Counted from the first letter of the stretch, positions 27,742 to 37,234 are shown. The stretch is 64,000 bases of DNA from Ruegeria sp. R13_0 (GCF_017743995.1 NZ_JAGHRB010000001.1:124001-188000); one strand, 5' to 3'. A program made the numbers and translations. The notes: generated by a model from the letters alone, not told the origin.

Positions 27742-29301
27742 ATGGCCGGAACCAAATCGCGCAGACGTCGTAGCGGAGGGCGCGCGGGCGCTGCGGAGCG
27801 CAGGGGAAGTGCGGCTATTGATCAGATGCCGTGGAACCCTCCGGTCAATATTGATGCACCGACCGAGCCTCTGGATCAGGGCGGGATCGAGGCTATCCAC
27901 GACGGCGCCATGCGAATTCTCGAAGAGATCGGGGTCGAGTTCTACAACGAAGAAGCCATCGGCATCCTGCGTGAGGCGGGCTGTACGATAGACGGTGACA
28001 ACGTGCGGATGGGCCGCGATTTCGTGATGGAGATGGTGGCAAAAGCCCCGAGCCGTTTCACGATCACGCCGCGCAATCCCGACCGGAAGATCGAGATTGG
28101 TGGGCGGAACATCCTGTTTGGCAACGTCTCCTCGCCTCCGAACTACTGGGATATGGAAATCGGAACCAAGGTGCCCGGCAACCGCGAGATGTGCCGCAAT
28201 CTGCTGAAGCTGACACAGTATTTCAACTGCATCCATTTTGCCGGAGGCTACCCGGTAGAGCCGGTCGATATTCACGCCAGCATCCGCCACCTCGATGTGC
28301 TCTATGACAAGCTGACCCTGACGGATAAGGCGATGCACGCCTATTCGCTGGGTAAAGAGCGGGTCGAAGACGTGATGGAGATGGTCCGCATCGCGGGCGG
28401 GCTGAGTCATGAAGAGTTCGAGGCCACGCCGCGGATGTATACCAACATCAACTCGACCTCGCCGCTGAAGCACGACCATCCGATGATTGACGGCTGCCTG
28501 CGTCTGGCGCGGCGCGGTCAGGCGATTGTTGTCACGCCGTTTACTTTGGCCGGAGCGATGGCCCCCGTCACTATCGCTGGCGCCGTGGCGCAATCTCTGG
28601 CCGAGGCGCTCTGTGCTATCGCTCTGTTCCAATATGTTCGTCCGGGGATCCCCTGCGTGATTGGAACCTTCACCTCGAACGTGGATATGAAATCCGGGGC
28701 CCCGGCTTTTGGGACGCCAGAGTATATGCGGGCCACTCAGATGACCGGCCAGATGGCACGCTTCTACGGTCTGCCGATGCGATCATCGGGCGTCTGTGCG
28801 GCGAATGTGCCAGATGGGCAGTCGGTGTGGGAGACGTCAAACTCGCTCTGGGCGTCGGTGCAGTCGGGGACCAACATGGTCTATCACGCAGCGGGGTGGC
28901 TTGAGGGCGGGTTGATCGCAAGCCCTGAAAAGTTCATCATGGATTGCGAAATCCTTCAGCAAATTCAGAGGTATATGAATCCTGATCTCATAGCGACCGG
29001 CCCGGATGAGATCGCCCTGGACGCGATCCGTGCGGTCGGGAATGACGGGCATTTCTTTGGCATTCAGCACACTCAGGACCGCTACACGACCGCCTTCTAT
29101 CAACCGTTTCTGAGCGACTGGAAGAACTACGAAGGATGGGAGATCGCGGGCGGTATCTGGACTGCAGAACGCGCACATCACATGTTCAAAGAGATCATCG
29201 GAAGCTTCGAGGCCCCCGCTCTGGACGAGGGTATTCGCGAGGAGCTTGCTGAGTTCGTCACCCGCCGCAAAGCCGAAGGTGGGGCACCGACGGATTTTTG
29301 A
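27742..29301 (+). CDS. MttB-family methyltransferase without pyrrolysine
   Basis: 519 residues of the trimethylamine methyltransferase (MttB) superfamily, TIM-barrel fold; members move a methyl from a quaternary or tertiary amine to a corrinoid protein. No in-frame amber codon, so it belongs to the non-pyrrolysine branch that includes glycine betaine methyltransferase MtgB. The first 25 residues are very basic. Signatures: GAMRILEEIGVEFY, FGNVSSPPNYWDM and QSGTNMVYHAAGWLEGGL. AGGGAGG precedes ATG 27742. No corrinoid protein gene is adjacent, so substrate and partner are unknown. Confidence 0.85.
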   Translation: MAGTKSRRRRSGGRAGAAERRGSAAIDQMPWNPPVNIDAPTEPLDQGGIEAIHDGAMRILEEIGVEFYNEEAIGILREAGCTIDGDNVRMGRDFVMEMVAKAPSRFTITPRNPDRKIEIGGRNILFGNVSSPPNYWDMEIGTKVPGNREMCRNLLKLTQYFNCIHFAGGYPVEPVDIHASIRHLDVLYDKLTLTDKAMHAYSLGKERVEDVMEMVRIAGGLSHEEFEATPRMYTNINSTSPLKHDHPMIDGCLRLARRGQAIVVTPFTLAGAMAPVTIAGAVAQSLAEALCAIALFQYVRPGIPCVIGTFTSNVDMKSGAPAFGTPEYMRATQMTGQMARFYGLPMRSSGVCAANVPDGQSVWETSNSLWASVQSGTNMVYHAAGWLEGGLIASPEKFIMDCEILQQIQRYMNPDLIATGPDEIALDAIRAVGNDGHFFGIQHTQDRYTTAFYQPFLSDWKNYEGWEIAGGIWTAERAHHMFKEIIGSFEAPALDEGIREELAEFVTRRKAEGGAPTDF

Positions 29302-29327
29302 TATCGCTATGATACTAAGAGGTCTTT

Positions 29328-29344
29328 CCGCTGATCAGCAGCGG
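29328..29344 (+). terminator. Possible terminator of the methyltransferase gene
   Basis: CCGCTG (29328-29333) pairs with CAGCGG (29339-29344) across a 5-base loop, 27 bases after the mttB-like stop. The following bases are T-rich but interrupted, so termination would be partial. Confidence 0.4.
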
Positions 29345-29407
29345 TTCTTGGCTATTTGTTAAGGATTGTCAGGCCACAGTACGGGTGCAACCAATCTGAG
29401 GCATCTG

Positions 29408-29995
29408 ATGCATGGTCTGATCAATCGGGCGATACAGTCGTTTGTATGCGCAACCTACGGGCGGCCGTGTTGGCAGCGCGTAACAGATTCGGCCGGATTG
29501 GGGTTTTCCGAGTTTGAGGCCATGTTGACCTACGATGACGCGATTACGACCTCTCTGCTGGATGCGCTCAGTACGGAACTCGCCCGGCCGCGACCCGAGA
29601 TTATGGAAGACGTGGGAACCTACCTGGTCTCGCATCCCAATACCGAAGCACTGCGTCGCCTTTTGAGGTTTGGCGGTGTGACATACGTCGAATTCCTCCA
29701 TTCCCTTGACGATCTGGCGGATCGGGTCCGACTGGCCGTGTCCGACCTGTCTCTTCCTGTCCTCGAATTACAAGAGCTTTCGCAGACTGAATTCCAACTC
29801 ATCTGCGGGCCCGGGCTGCCCGGATATGCCAGCGCAATGGTCGGTGTTTTACGTGCGATGGCTGATGACTACGGCGCCTTGGTGATGTTGTCGCATGAAG
29901 GTCAGCAGGGCGAGGCTGAGGTAATCTCAATCCTGCTTGTCGAAAGCGCATTTGCTGAGGGGCGGCAATTCGATTTGGGGGCGCGGGGCGCATGA
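29408..29995 (+). CDS. H-NOX-type heme NO-binding protein (atypical)
   Basis: 195 residues with the H-NOX start MHGLINRAIQSFVCATYG and the helix with His98 (FLHSLDDL), the expected proximal heme ligand. The YxSxR motif that holds the heme propionates is replaced: the aligned five residues are CGPGL (133-137). It overlaps by four bases a GGDEF gene with an HNOBA-like N-terminus, the usual partner through which H-NOX proteins report nitric oxide. Heme binding is therefore uncertain although the fold is convincing. ATG 29408 has GAGG upstream. Confidence 0.85.
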   Translation: MHGLINRAIQSFVCATYGRPCWQRVTDSAGLGFSEFEAMLTYDDAITTSLLDALSTELARPRPEIMEDVGTYLVSHPNTEALRRLLRFGGVTYVEFLHSLDDLADRVRLAVSDLSLPVLELQELSQTEFQLICGPGLPGYASAMVGVLRAMADDYGALVMLSHEGQQGEAEVISILLVESAFAEGRQFDLGARGA

Positions 29996-30984
29996 CGCGG
30001 ATGGATGATCTGGCAGAACTGCTGAAAACCCTGTGTCCGATGTTTCTGCTGGTCGATCAGAACGGTCACATCCTCCGCGTCGGCCCGACTTTGCAGAAGC
30101 TGCGCCCCGACTGCGTGATGGAGGGGCAAAGTTTTCTAGATATTTTCGAAATGGTTCGTCCCCGCACGGTGACAACCATACCTGCACTTATGGCCATGGC
30201 CGGGGCGAATCTGCACCTTAGGTTTCATGATGAGCCGCGCACGGCCCTCAAGGGGCTGGTCGCCCCGCTGCCGGGCGGGGAAGGGGCGGTTATCAACCTG
30301 TCCTTCGGTATCTCGATCCTCGACGCGGTGCGCGACTATGCCCTGACCAGCGCTGATTTTTCCGGCACTGATCTGGCGATCGAGCTGCTCTATCTGGTTG
30401 AGGCGAAATCGGCCGCCATGGATGCGTCTCGGTCGCTGAACCTCAGGCTGCAGGGCGCAATGCTCGCGGCTGAGGAGCAGGCCTATACCGACACCCTGAC
30501 CGGAGTAAAAAACCGGCGCGCCATGGACAGCCTTCTAGGACAGATGATCGCTTCGAACGCGCCGTTTGCGGTGATGCATATTGATCTGGACTATTTCAAA
30601 TCCGTGAATGACCGTCTGGGACATGCTGCCGGGGATTTCGTTTTGCAGCAGGCCGCGCGGATCATGATCGAAGAAACCCGAGACGACGACACGGTGGCGC
30701 GAATCGGCGGGGACGAGTTCGTTGTTATCTTCCAAGGCCTGTCCAACACGGACCGGCTTTCGGCGATTGCAGACCGGTTGATCGAAAGACTGAACCAACC
30801 GATGAGGTTTCAGGACAAGGATTGCCGTATCTCCGCAAGTATCGGCACCGCCTTGTCAACGCATTTTGACAGCCCGAGGGCCGAAGATGTTCTGCAGGCC
30901 TCGGACCTCGCGCTGTATCAAGCCAAGCGAGAGGGTCGATCCTGCCACCGTCTGTATTCCACGCTGCTCAAGGCGCAGTCCTGA
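29992..30984 (+). CDS. HNOBA-GGDEF diguanylate cyclase, H-NOX partner
   Basis: 330 residues. Residues ~10-115 resemble the PAS-like HNOBA domain that pairs with H-NOX; ~115-160 is a coiled linker; the GGDEF domain follows with TDTLTGVKNRRAM, HIDLDYFKSVNDRLGH and active GGDEF at 239-243. The inhibitory site RDDD is at 230-233, five residues before, so product feedback is expected. The start overlaps the H-NOX stop (ATGA). Cyclic di-GMP output under control of nitric oxide or redox is the likely role. Confidence 0.9.
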   Translation: MTRMDDLAELLKTLCPMFLLVDQNGHILRVGPTLQKLRPDCVMEGQSFLDIFEMVRPRTVTTIPALMAMAGANLHLRFHDEPRTALKGLVAPLPGGEGAVINLSFGISILDAVRDYALTSADFSGTDLAIELLYLVEAKSAAMDASRSLNLRLQGAMLAAEEQAYTDTLTGVKNRRAMDSLLGQMIASNAPFAVMHIDLDYFKSVNDRLGHAAGDFVLQQAARIMIEETRDDDTVARIGGDEFVVIFQGLSNTDRLSAIADRLIERLNQPMRFQDKDCRISASIGTALSTHFDSPRAEDVLQASDLALYQAKREGRSCHRLYSTLLKAQS

Positions 30985-30986
30985 GA

Positions 30987-31685
30987 TCAGGCTGCGGAAA
31001 ACGCCGCTTGCAGAGTGTCCGCGATTTGGCGCTTTATCGGGGGCAATTCGCCGATCACTGGCAGAACGATGCCTCGGAAACGCGCCTTGTTCAACTCTTC
31101 TGGGACATCTTCCAGCACGTGTCCTCCGCGACAGGCGAAGAAGGGTAGGCAAAGCGACTGATCTGACACTCCGTTGGCAGCATCGGAAATCGACGGGGGT
31201 TCTTCGACAAATCCGACGCGGATCGAGCGGAACGTCATTCTCTGCGACAGTTGCTCGGCAAAGTCATTCGCGACGGCCGATGGGTTTCTACTGCGGCCTG
31301 AGCCGTGCGCGGCGACGATCAGATCGGAAGCAGTTGCGCTCCAGTCGTTTTCCTTCAGGGCCGATTTCAACGCGTCGCTGACAAGATCGGGAAGCATGGG
31401 GTCCGTTCCCAACGGGCTCAAAATTCGCAAGTTGCGATCCCCGATACGTTTGGGCAAGGCGCTGGTCACAAACCATCCCTTGGCCATGAACAAAGGGTAA
31501 ATTACCGTGTCGTGGGGCAGGCTGTCCATCACCTCTTCAAGTGCGTCGGAATTGGCCAGCGTGGCAGAATGGACCGACACATCGGCCGCAAGCGCGTTCA
31601 CCTCAGCGGCGAACGTGGCCAGCGATGCCTCAGCTGGTTCCGGATCTGAGGGCTGACCATGGGCAACGATGATGGCGTGCGGCAT
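30987..31685 (-). CDS. CbiX/sirohydrochlorin chelatase-like protein
   Basis: 232 residues, made of two halves each with a chelatase-like active-site histidine: VAHGQPSDP near residue 8 and VAAHGSGRSRNP near 124. This matches the CbiX family that inserts cobalt or iron in sirohydrochlorin. No cobalamin genes are adjacent, so the metal cannot be told; a siroheme ferrochelatase is equally possible. It converges with the GGDEF gene, with only two bases between. Confidence 0.8.
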   Translation of the reverse strand: MPHAIIVAHGQPSDPEPAEASLATFAAEVNALAADVSVHSATLANSDALEEVMDSLPHDTVIYPLFMAKGWFVTSALPKRIGDRNLRILSPLGTDPMLPDLVSDALKSALKENDWSATASDLIVAAHGSGRSRNPSAVANDFAEQLSQRMTFRSIRVGFVEEPPSISDAANGVSDQSLCLPFFACRGGHVLEDVPEELNKARFRGIVLPVIGELPPIKRQIADTLQAAFSAA

Positions 31686-31744
31686 TCCGGGCTCCTGTTC
31701 CTGAGCGGTAAGTGTGTCGCCGGTTCTCTATGTCAAGGCGGGTG

Positions 31745-32677
31745 TTAGCCCAAAAGTGTCAGCCAAAGCCAGACGGTTAGGATCGAGGCGGCGGTTCCGA
31801 TCAGCACTGACGAGGCCGCGACCCGTTTGGCGCGCCCGTACATGTTGGCGAAAATATAGGCGTTGAAACCTGGGGCCATCGCTGCGTTCAGCACTCCGGA
31901 GCGGAAAAGGTCCTGCGGCAGCCCTGTGGTTGTTCCGAACAGCCAAACTAAGCTTGGGTGCAACATCAGAGAAATCCCGCAAACATAGGCGATCGTGCGA
32001 AGATCGCCTTCGGGTTTGTATTTCACGAGCACGCCGCCCAGCGCGAACAACGCGCCGGGCAGGGCGGCGCGGGTCACCAGTTCCAGCGCCTCATCCACCA
32101 CTTGCGGAATGACCAGCCCGGACAGATTGACCACGAAACCTAGCGCGATGCCTAGGATCAACGCGTTCTTGAACATCGCAGACAGAACCGAGCGCACCAT
32201 TTTTGTGCCACCATGGCCGCGATTGCGCACGATCTCCATCACAGTGATCCCGACGCCGTAGCAGAACGGTGAGTGGAAGGCGATGATGGCGTAATTGCCC
32301 GTCAGGCTTTCTGGGCCATAGGCGCGTTCGGTAATGGGCAGGCCCAGAAGGACCGAGTTCGAGAACAGGCAGCAAAAGCCGATGGCGACGCAGTCTTCCC
32401 AATCACGGCCAAAGATCAGCCGTGCCCCGAACAGTCCTGCAGTAAAACAAAGTGCGGCTGCAGAATAGAAACTGACCAGAAGCCGAGGGTCGAAACTGGC
32501 ACTGAGATCCAGATGGGCAATGGCAAGAAACAGTAGGCAGGGAATAGCAAAGCCCTGCGTAAAGCGCATCAAACCGTCGACATGCATCTCTTTGAAATAG
32601 CCCGAACGGGTTGCCGCGTAGCCTGCGCCAATCACCAGAAAGACCGGTAGGATAACGTCAATCAGGCTTTGAAGCAT
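31745..32677 (-). CDS. AEC-family transporter
   Basis: 310 residues with about ten membrane helices in two repeated halves, of the auxin efflux carrier/malonate permease family. The start ILPVFLVIGAGYAATRSGYF is typical of bacterial members. They export or import small organic acids or related anions; the substrate is unknown. It lies 59 bases from the cbiX-like gene and may be in one transcript with it. Confidence 0.85.
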   Translation of the reverse strand: MLQSLIDVILPVFLVIGAGYAATRSGYFKEMHVDGLMRFTQGFAIPCLLFLAIAHLDLSASFDPRLLVSFYSAAALCFTAGLFGARLIFGRDWEDCVAIGFCCLFSNSVLLGLPITERAYGPESLTGNYAIIAFHSPFCYGVGITVMEIVRNRGHGGTKMVRSVLSAMFKNALILGIALGFVVNLSGLVIPQVVDEALELVTRAALPGALFALGGVLVKYKPEGDLRTIAYVCGISLMLHPSLVWLFGTTTGLPQDLFRSGVLNAAMAPGFNAYIFANMYGRAKRVAASSVLIGTAASILTVWLWLTLLG

Positions 32678-32722
32678 ATCGCCCCCGGTGCTGGCGATAT
32701 GTGTGCCACAAACGGCAGGGCC

Positions 32723-33520
32723 TTACAGCGCTTGCTCGATCACCATCCCGTCATAGGCGGGGGTGATGTGATCGGCGGTTTCGGCCTCGACCGTCGCATA
32801 GTCCAGGTCGATATGCATATTGGTCAGGACGGCGCGTTTGGGCTGCAGTTTCTCAATCCACCCCAGGGTTTTTTCCAGATGCGCATGGGTAGGGTGCGGC
32901 GTACGACGCAGGGCGTCGATGACGAGACAATCCAGGCCTTCCATCTCAACCCAGGCATCGTCATAGATTTCGGCGACGTCGGGCAGATAGGCGAGATTGC
33001 CCATCCGAAACCCCAGCGCGTCGATTGACCCATGGTTCACGCGGAAGGGGCGCAATGGGATCGGACCTCCGGGACCATCGATCTCGAACGGGCCGTCAAT
33101 GGATTTCAGCTCCAGAATCGGCGGGTACGGAGAGCCCTCGGGTTGGATAAACGCATATCCGAACCGTCCCAGCAGGGCGTTCTGAGTGTCGCCATCCGCC
33201 CAGACGGTTACACGGGTTTTCATGTTGAAAACGATCATTCTCAGATCATCAAGGCCGTGCACATGATCGGCGTGAGAATGGGTATAGACCACCCCGTCCA
33301 GCCGCCCGGTTCCGGTATCCAGCAACTGGCTGCGCATATCCGGCGAGGTGTCGATCAGGACCGTAGTTGTGCCTTCCGGCCCATCTCTTTCGACCAACAT
33401 CGAGCAGCGACGGCGGATATTTCTTGGGTTTTCGGGGTCGCAATCGCCCCAATGCCCACCAAGGCGCGGCACGCCGCCCGAAGACCCGCAGCCCAGAATG
33501 GTGCAGCGCAGCTGTGTCAT
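32723..33520 (-). CDS. MBL-fold metallohydrolase (PhnP-like)
   Basis: 265 residues. Metal motif HSHADH at H81, H83, D85, H86, plus the N-terminal LGCGSSGGVPRLGG of the PhnP/RNase Z-like branch and cysteines (GDCDPENPRN, RRCS) typical of phosphodiesterases of this subgroup. A cyclic phosphodiesterase activity is likely but the substrate is unknown. Last gene of a six-gene minus-strand operon; the start overlaps the tatD stop by four bases. Confidence 0.88.
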   Translation of the reverse strand: MTQLRCTILGCGSSGGVPRLGGHWGDCDPENPRNIRRRCSMLVERDGPEGTTTVLIDTSPDMRSQLLDTGTGRLDGVVYTHSHADHVHGLDDLRMIVFNMKTRVTVWADGDTQNALLGRFGYAFIQPEGSPYPPILELKSIDGPFEIDGPGGPIPLRPFRVNHGSIDALGFRMGNLAYLPDVAEIYDDAWVEMEGLDCLVIDALRRTPHPTHAHLEKTLGWIEKLQPKRAVLTNMHIDLDYATVEAETADHITPAYDGMVIEQAL

Positions 33521-34323
33521 GCGGCAGCCTTATACTGTGCCGCTTTTGAGAACAGGCGGTCAAAGTTTAGCTGTGTCTGGGCGGCGAAATCTGCGTAGTC
33601 CATGCCGAACACCTCGGCCCCTTTGCGGGCAGTGTGAGCGGTATAGGCGGGTTCATTGCGTTTGCCCCGGTATGGGGGCGGCGCAAGATAAGGGGCGTCG
33701 GTTTCGACCAGAATGCGATCAGCGGGGGCGGTCGCGAAGATATCGCGCAGCTCCTGACTTTTGGGGAATGCAGCGATCCCGGACATCGACAGGTAGAACC
33801 CTAGGTCAAGGGCAGCTTTTGCCAGCTCTGCCGAGGATGAGAAACAGTGCATCACGCAGGAATAGGGCGCGTTGCGGTATTCCTCGGCCAGAATGCGCGC
33901 CATATCGTCATCGGCTGCGCGGGCGTGGATGATCAGAGGCAGGCCGGTGCGTTGGGCCGCCTCGATATGAATGCGCAGAGACTGCTTTTGTACCTCGGCG
34001 CTGTCGGCAGTGTAGTGATAGTCCAGCCCGGTCTCGCCGATGCCGACGAATTTCGGATGCTGTGCCAGTGCGACCAGTTCATCGACCGTGGCCATCGGCT
34101 CGTCCGCCGCGCTCATCGGGTGGGTGCCGGCGGCATAGAAGATCGGTGCATGAGCCTCGGCGATGGCGCGCACGCTGGGTTCATTGCGCAGGCGGGTGCA
34201 GATGGTGACCATGCGGGTCACACCGGCCTCGGCTGCATTGGCGATGATCTGGTCCAATTGCCCCTCGAAATCGGGGAAGTCCAGATGGCAATGGCTATCG
34301 GTGATCTGGGGGATGTTGCTCAT
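33517..34323 (-). CDS. tatD: TatD-family deoxyribonuclease
   Basis: 268 residues. Motifs: ITDSHCHLDF at the start (metal histidines), GETGLDYHY with the conserved glutamate, HARAADDDM, CVMHCFSSS and ETDAPYLAPPPYRGKRNEP. This is the YcfH/TatD group of metal-dependent nucleases. It follows holB with a four-base overlap, the order tmk-holB-tatD being conserved in many bacteria. Confidence 0.93.
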   Translation of the reverse strand: MSNIPQITDSHCHLDFPDFEGQLDQIIANAAEAGVTRMVTICTRLRNEPSVRAIAEAHAPIFYAAGTHPMSAADEPMATVDELVALAQHPKFVGIGETGLDYHYTADSAEVQKQSLRIHIEAAQRTGLPLIIHARAADDDMARILAEEYRNAPYSCVMHCFSSSAELAKAALDLGFYLSMSGIAAFPKSQELRDIFATAPADRILVETDAPYLAPPPYRGKRNEPAYTAHTARKGAEVFGMDYADFAAQTQLNFDRLFSKAAQYKAAA

Positions 34324-35441
34324 CTGCTCTGACCGGAGGTTTCTTGTATCTTGAACATCGTATCTAGGACCAACGCGGCAGGGTCAAGGTTCACCGCCTG
34401 ACCATGACGTGCTCGGGCGGTGATCGTTGCCGCCACCTCGGCCCAGTTGCGGGCCTGATGAGGTGAGGCCGAAAGCCGGGTCAGAGTTTCCGCCTCGTTG
34501 GGGGCGGCTTCCGGTAAGGGGGCTGCGCCTGTTGCGCCGGTCATTGCCAGACGAGATAGTGCCACGTCGATCAGGGTCAGCAACAGCTCGAAACGTTCGG
34601 CCGCGCCGCGCTGGGCGGCGGCTTCGGCCAGCTTAAGGGCGCGCTGACGGTCCATTCGGGGCAAGGTGCCCAGAATGGCGATCAATTCGGCATAGATTTC
34701 AAGCCCGCCCAGATTGATGAGACGAACCGCGTCGCCCACCGACCCAGCGGCCAGAGCGGCAAGGTGATCGGTTTGGCTGGGAACCTCCGCCCCGGTCTGC
34801 GTCAAAGCGGCCTGCATATCCTCAGGATCCAGCGGTGAGAGACGCAAGGTTCGGCAACGTGACCGGATCGTCGGCAACAGGCGCGAGGGTTGGTGCGAGA
34901 TCAGCAGCAACGTGGTGCGCGCCGGTGGCTCCTCCAGCATTTTCAGAAGGGCATTCGCAGCACTGACATTCATCTCATCAGCCGCGTCTACAATGACCAC
35001 ACGCCGCCCGCCATCTGCCGAGGATAGGCCGAAGAACTTGCCCAGCTTGCGGATGTCATCCACCACGATCTCATTCCGGAGACGCCCCTGATCGTTCAAC
35101 GACCGGGTGATCGCCGCCAGCCCCGGTTCAGCACCAGCAGATATGCGATGCGACACCGGGTGGTCCGGGTCGATCTCTAGAGTCTCCGGGGGCGGAGGCG
35201 CGCCAAACAGCCCTCCGTCATCCGCCGGAGGGGTGGCGAGCAGAAACCGCGCGATCCGCCATGCTAACGTGGCCTTGCCGACCCCACGCGGGCCGGTCAG
35301 AAGCCAACCATGGTGCAGCCGGTCCGAGTTGTAGGCGTTCAGAAAGGCTTGCTCGGCCGTGTCCTGCCCGAACAGCTGCGCGGTCTCACGCGGATGCGGC
35401 GCTCTGGGCGCCTGATCTGGGGTTGGGATGTCGTCGCTCAT
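34320..35441 (-). CDS. holB: DNA polymerase III subunit delta prime
   Basis: Clamp-loader subunit, 373 residues, AAA+ fold. P-loop GPRGVGKATLAWR near residue 50, sensor region EEPPARTTLLLISHQPSRLLPTIRSRC with the SRC motif. The acidic Walker B is VVIVDAADEM. No four-cysteine zinc module is seen. It starts three bases after the tmk stop and overlaps tatD. Confidence 0.92.
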   Translation of the reverse strand: MSDDIPTPDQAPRAPHPRETAQLFGQDTAEQAFLNAYNSDRLHHGWLLTGPRGVGKATLAWRIARFLLATPPADDGGLFGAPPPPETLEIDPDHPVSHRISAGAEPGLAAITRSLNDQGRLRNEIVVDDIRKLGKFFGLSSADGGRRVVIVDAADEMNVSAANALLKMLEEPPARTTLLLISHQPSRLLPTIRSRCRTLRLSPLDPEDMQAALTQTGAEVPSQTDHLAALAAGSVGDAVRLINLGGLEIYAELIAILGTLPRMDRQRALKLAEAAAQRGAAERFELLLTLIDVALSRLAMTGATGAAPLPEAAPNEAETLTRLSASPHQARNWAEVAATITARARHGQAVNLDPAALVLDTMFKIQETSGQSR

Positions 35442-35444
35442 CGT

Positions 35445-36071
35445 CTATCGCAAAGCTGCCTCGACGATATCTCTCACATCATGTGCGACACTGTCCATGT
35501 CGCGATTGCCATCGATGACGCGAAACCGGTCGGAAAACTCATCGGCCAGCGCCAGAAACCCGGCGCGCATCTGTTTTTGCAGGGCAGGGCCGAAATCTTC
35601 GAACCGCTCCTCGGTGCCCTGTCGCCCTTTGGCGCGGGACAGGCCGGTGTCCGGGTCCATGTCGATCAGCAGGGTCATGTCCGGCTCGCGCCCGATCATC
35701 AGGTCATGGAGTTGGTCGACCACCGCCCGCAGATTCCCCCGAGACAGCCCCTGATACATCCTTGTGCTGTCGGCGAAGCGGTCGCAGATCACCACTTTTC
35801 CCGCATCCAAGGCCGGTTCGATTGTCCGCTCCAGATGATCGCGGCGGGCGGCGGTGAACAGCAACAGCTCGGTTTCCGCCGACCAACGGTCAGGGTCGCC
35901 TTCCAGCACGAGGCGGCGGATTTCTTCTGCCCCCGGCGACCCGCCGGGTTCGCGCGTCAGAACGACCTGATGGCCCGCATTGCGCAAGGACTCGGCCAGC
36001 ATCCGGGCCTGAGTTGATTTGCCTGATCCGTCTATGCCTTCAAAGGTCAGGAATAACCCGCGTTGCGTCAC
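35445..36071 (-). CDS. tmk: Thymidylate kinase
   Basis: Phosphorylates dTMP to dTDP. 208 residues with P-loop FEGIDGSGKSTQARML (about 8-23), LTREPGGSPGAEEIR and the DRFADSTRMYQGLSRG block. Normal length. The start overlaps the stop of the carboxypeptidase gene by four bases, so all genes of this strand block are translationally coupled. Confidence 0.95.
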   Translation of the reverse strand: MTQRGLFLTFEGIDGSGKSTQARMLAESLRNAGHQVVLTREPGGSPGAEEIRRLVLEGDPDRWSAETELLLFTAARRDHLERTIEPALDAGKVVICDRFADSTRMYQGLSRGNLRAVVDQLHDLMIGREPDMTLLIDMDPDTGLSRAKGRQGTEERFEDFGPALQKQMRAGFLALADEFSDRFRVIDGNRDMDSVAHDVRDIVEAALR

Positions 36072-37234
36072 ATCGACTCCAGCGGGTTGTTGATAACGTC
36101 TTTCAAGACAATGCCGCCGACCGTCATCATGCGCACCATGAAACCGCCCGACGGGACATCCTCGGCGGCGAACAGAGGGCGTCGGATTTCGGGCAGACCT
36201 TCGGGCTTGATCACCAGCTCGGCCAGTTTCTGGCCTTTGGCAACAGGTGCGTTGATGGGGCCGTCATAGACAACCTCGGCCTCGATATTCTGGGTGCCCA
36301 GAACCGGGAACAAAACATTTAGGTCGCCGTCGGGCACCAGACCCACGGTCTTTTTCTCACCCATCCAAAGCTTGGCTTCGGCTATCGGCGCTTCTTCGGT
36401 GGCAACTGTCCTCTCGACAAAATTTCGAAACGACCAGTTAACCACGGACTCAGCCTCCTCTGCCCGCTGAGCGGTACTGTCTAGGCCAGTGAGAACGAAG
36501 ATCACACGGCGGTCGCCTTGTTTGGCTGATCCGACAAGGCCGTAGCCGGCCTCTTGTGTATGGCCGGTTTTCAGGCCGTCGGCCCCAATGTTCAGCCGTA
36601 GCAGCGGGTTGCGGTTGCGCTTGTTCGAAGGCGCGCGCCCGTCAAACTCGAATTCTTCTTCAGCGAACAGAGGGTAATATTCGGGGAAATCCGTGATCAG
36701 CCGATCCGCGAGAACGGCCAGATCATGCACGGACATCAAATGCCCGGCAGCGGGCCATCCGTTGGAATTGGCAAAGTTCGAGTTGTTCATCCCCATCTGC
36801 TGCGCGCGCTGGGTCATATAGCGGGCAAATCCGGCCTCGGTCCCATCAGGGCTGAGCGCCTCGGCAATTACCACGCAGGCATCATTGCCGGACAGTACGA
36901 TGATACCGCGTATCAGATCCTCGACAGTCACACGGTCCTGCGTGTTCAAGAACATGGTCGAGCCACCATAGCTCATGGCATGTTCCGAGACAGGCAGGGT
37001 TTCCTGCAGCGTCAAACGCCCATCCCGCAGCGCTTCGAACGCGACGTAAAGCGTCATGAGCTTGGACATGGATGCGGGCGGAAGCGGCTGATCGGCGTCT
37101 TTGGAAAGAAGCACGGTACCTGTGGTCTGATCCATCACATATGCCGCGCGCGCCGAGGTATCGAACGCGTGGGCGGGCAGGGCCAGAACAGCCATCCCGA
37201 GGGTGAAAACGGATGTTCGCAATGCGGATAGCAT
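36068..37234 (-). CDS. D-alanyl-D-alanine carboxypeptidase (penicillin-binding protein 5/6 type)
   Basis: 388 residues; periplasmic, peptidoglycan-trimming. Signal peptide to ~23 (LPAHA). Active-site motifs: SMSK at S55-K58, SGN in VLSGNDACV and KTG in GLKTGHTQ. A C-terminal PBP5-type beta domain follows. ATG 37234 is preceded by GGAGG at seven bases; a longer open frame would put non-signal residues in front. DacC/DacF class; symbol not assigned because paralogues are common. Confidence 0.92.
   Translation of the reverse strand: MLSALRTSVFTLGMAVLALPAHAFDTSARAAYVMDQTTGTVLLSKDADQPLPPASMSKLMTLYVAFEALRDGRLTLQETLPVSEHAMSYGGSTMFLNTQDRVTVEDLIRGIIVLSGNDACVVIAEALSPDGTEAGFARYMTQRAQQMGMNNSNFANSNGWPAAGHLMSVHDLAVLADRLITDFPEYYPLFAEEEFEFDGRAPSNKRNRNPLLRLNIGADGLKTGHTQEAGYGLVGSAKQGDRRVIFVLTGLDSTAQRAEEAESVVNWSFRNFVERTVATEEAPIAEAKLWMGEKKTVGLVPDGDLNVLFPVLGTQNIEAEVVYDGPINAPVAKGQKLAELVIKPEGLPEIRRPLFAAEDVPSGGFMVRMMTVGGIVLKDVINNPLESM

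Noticed and set aside
27742..29301. Pyrrolysine-containing MttB
   Set aside because: The reading frame has no internal TAG; full length is reached without readthrough.
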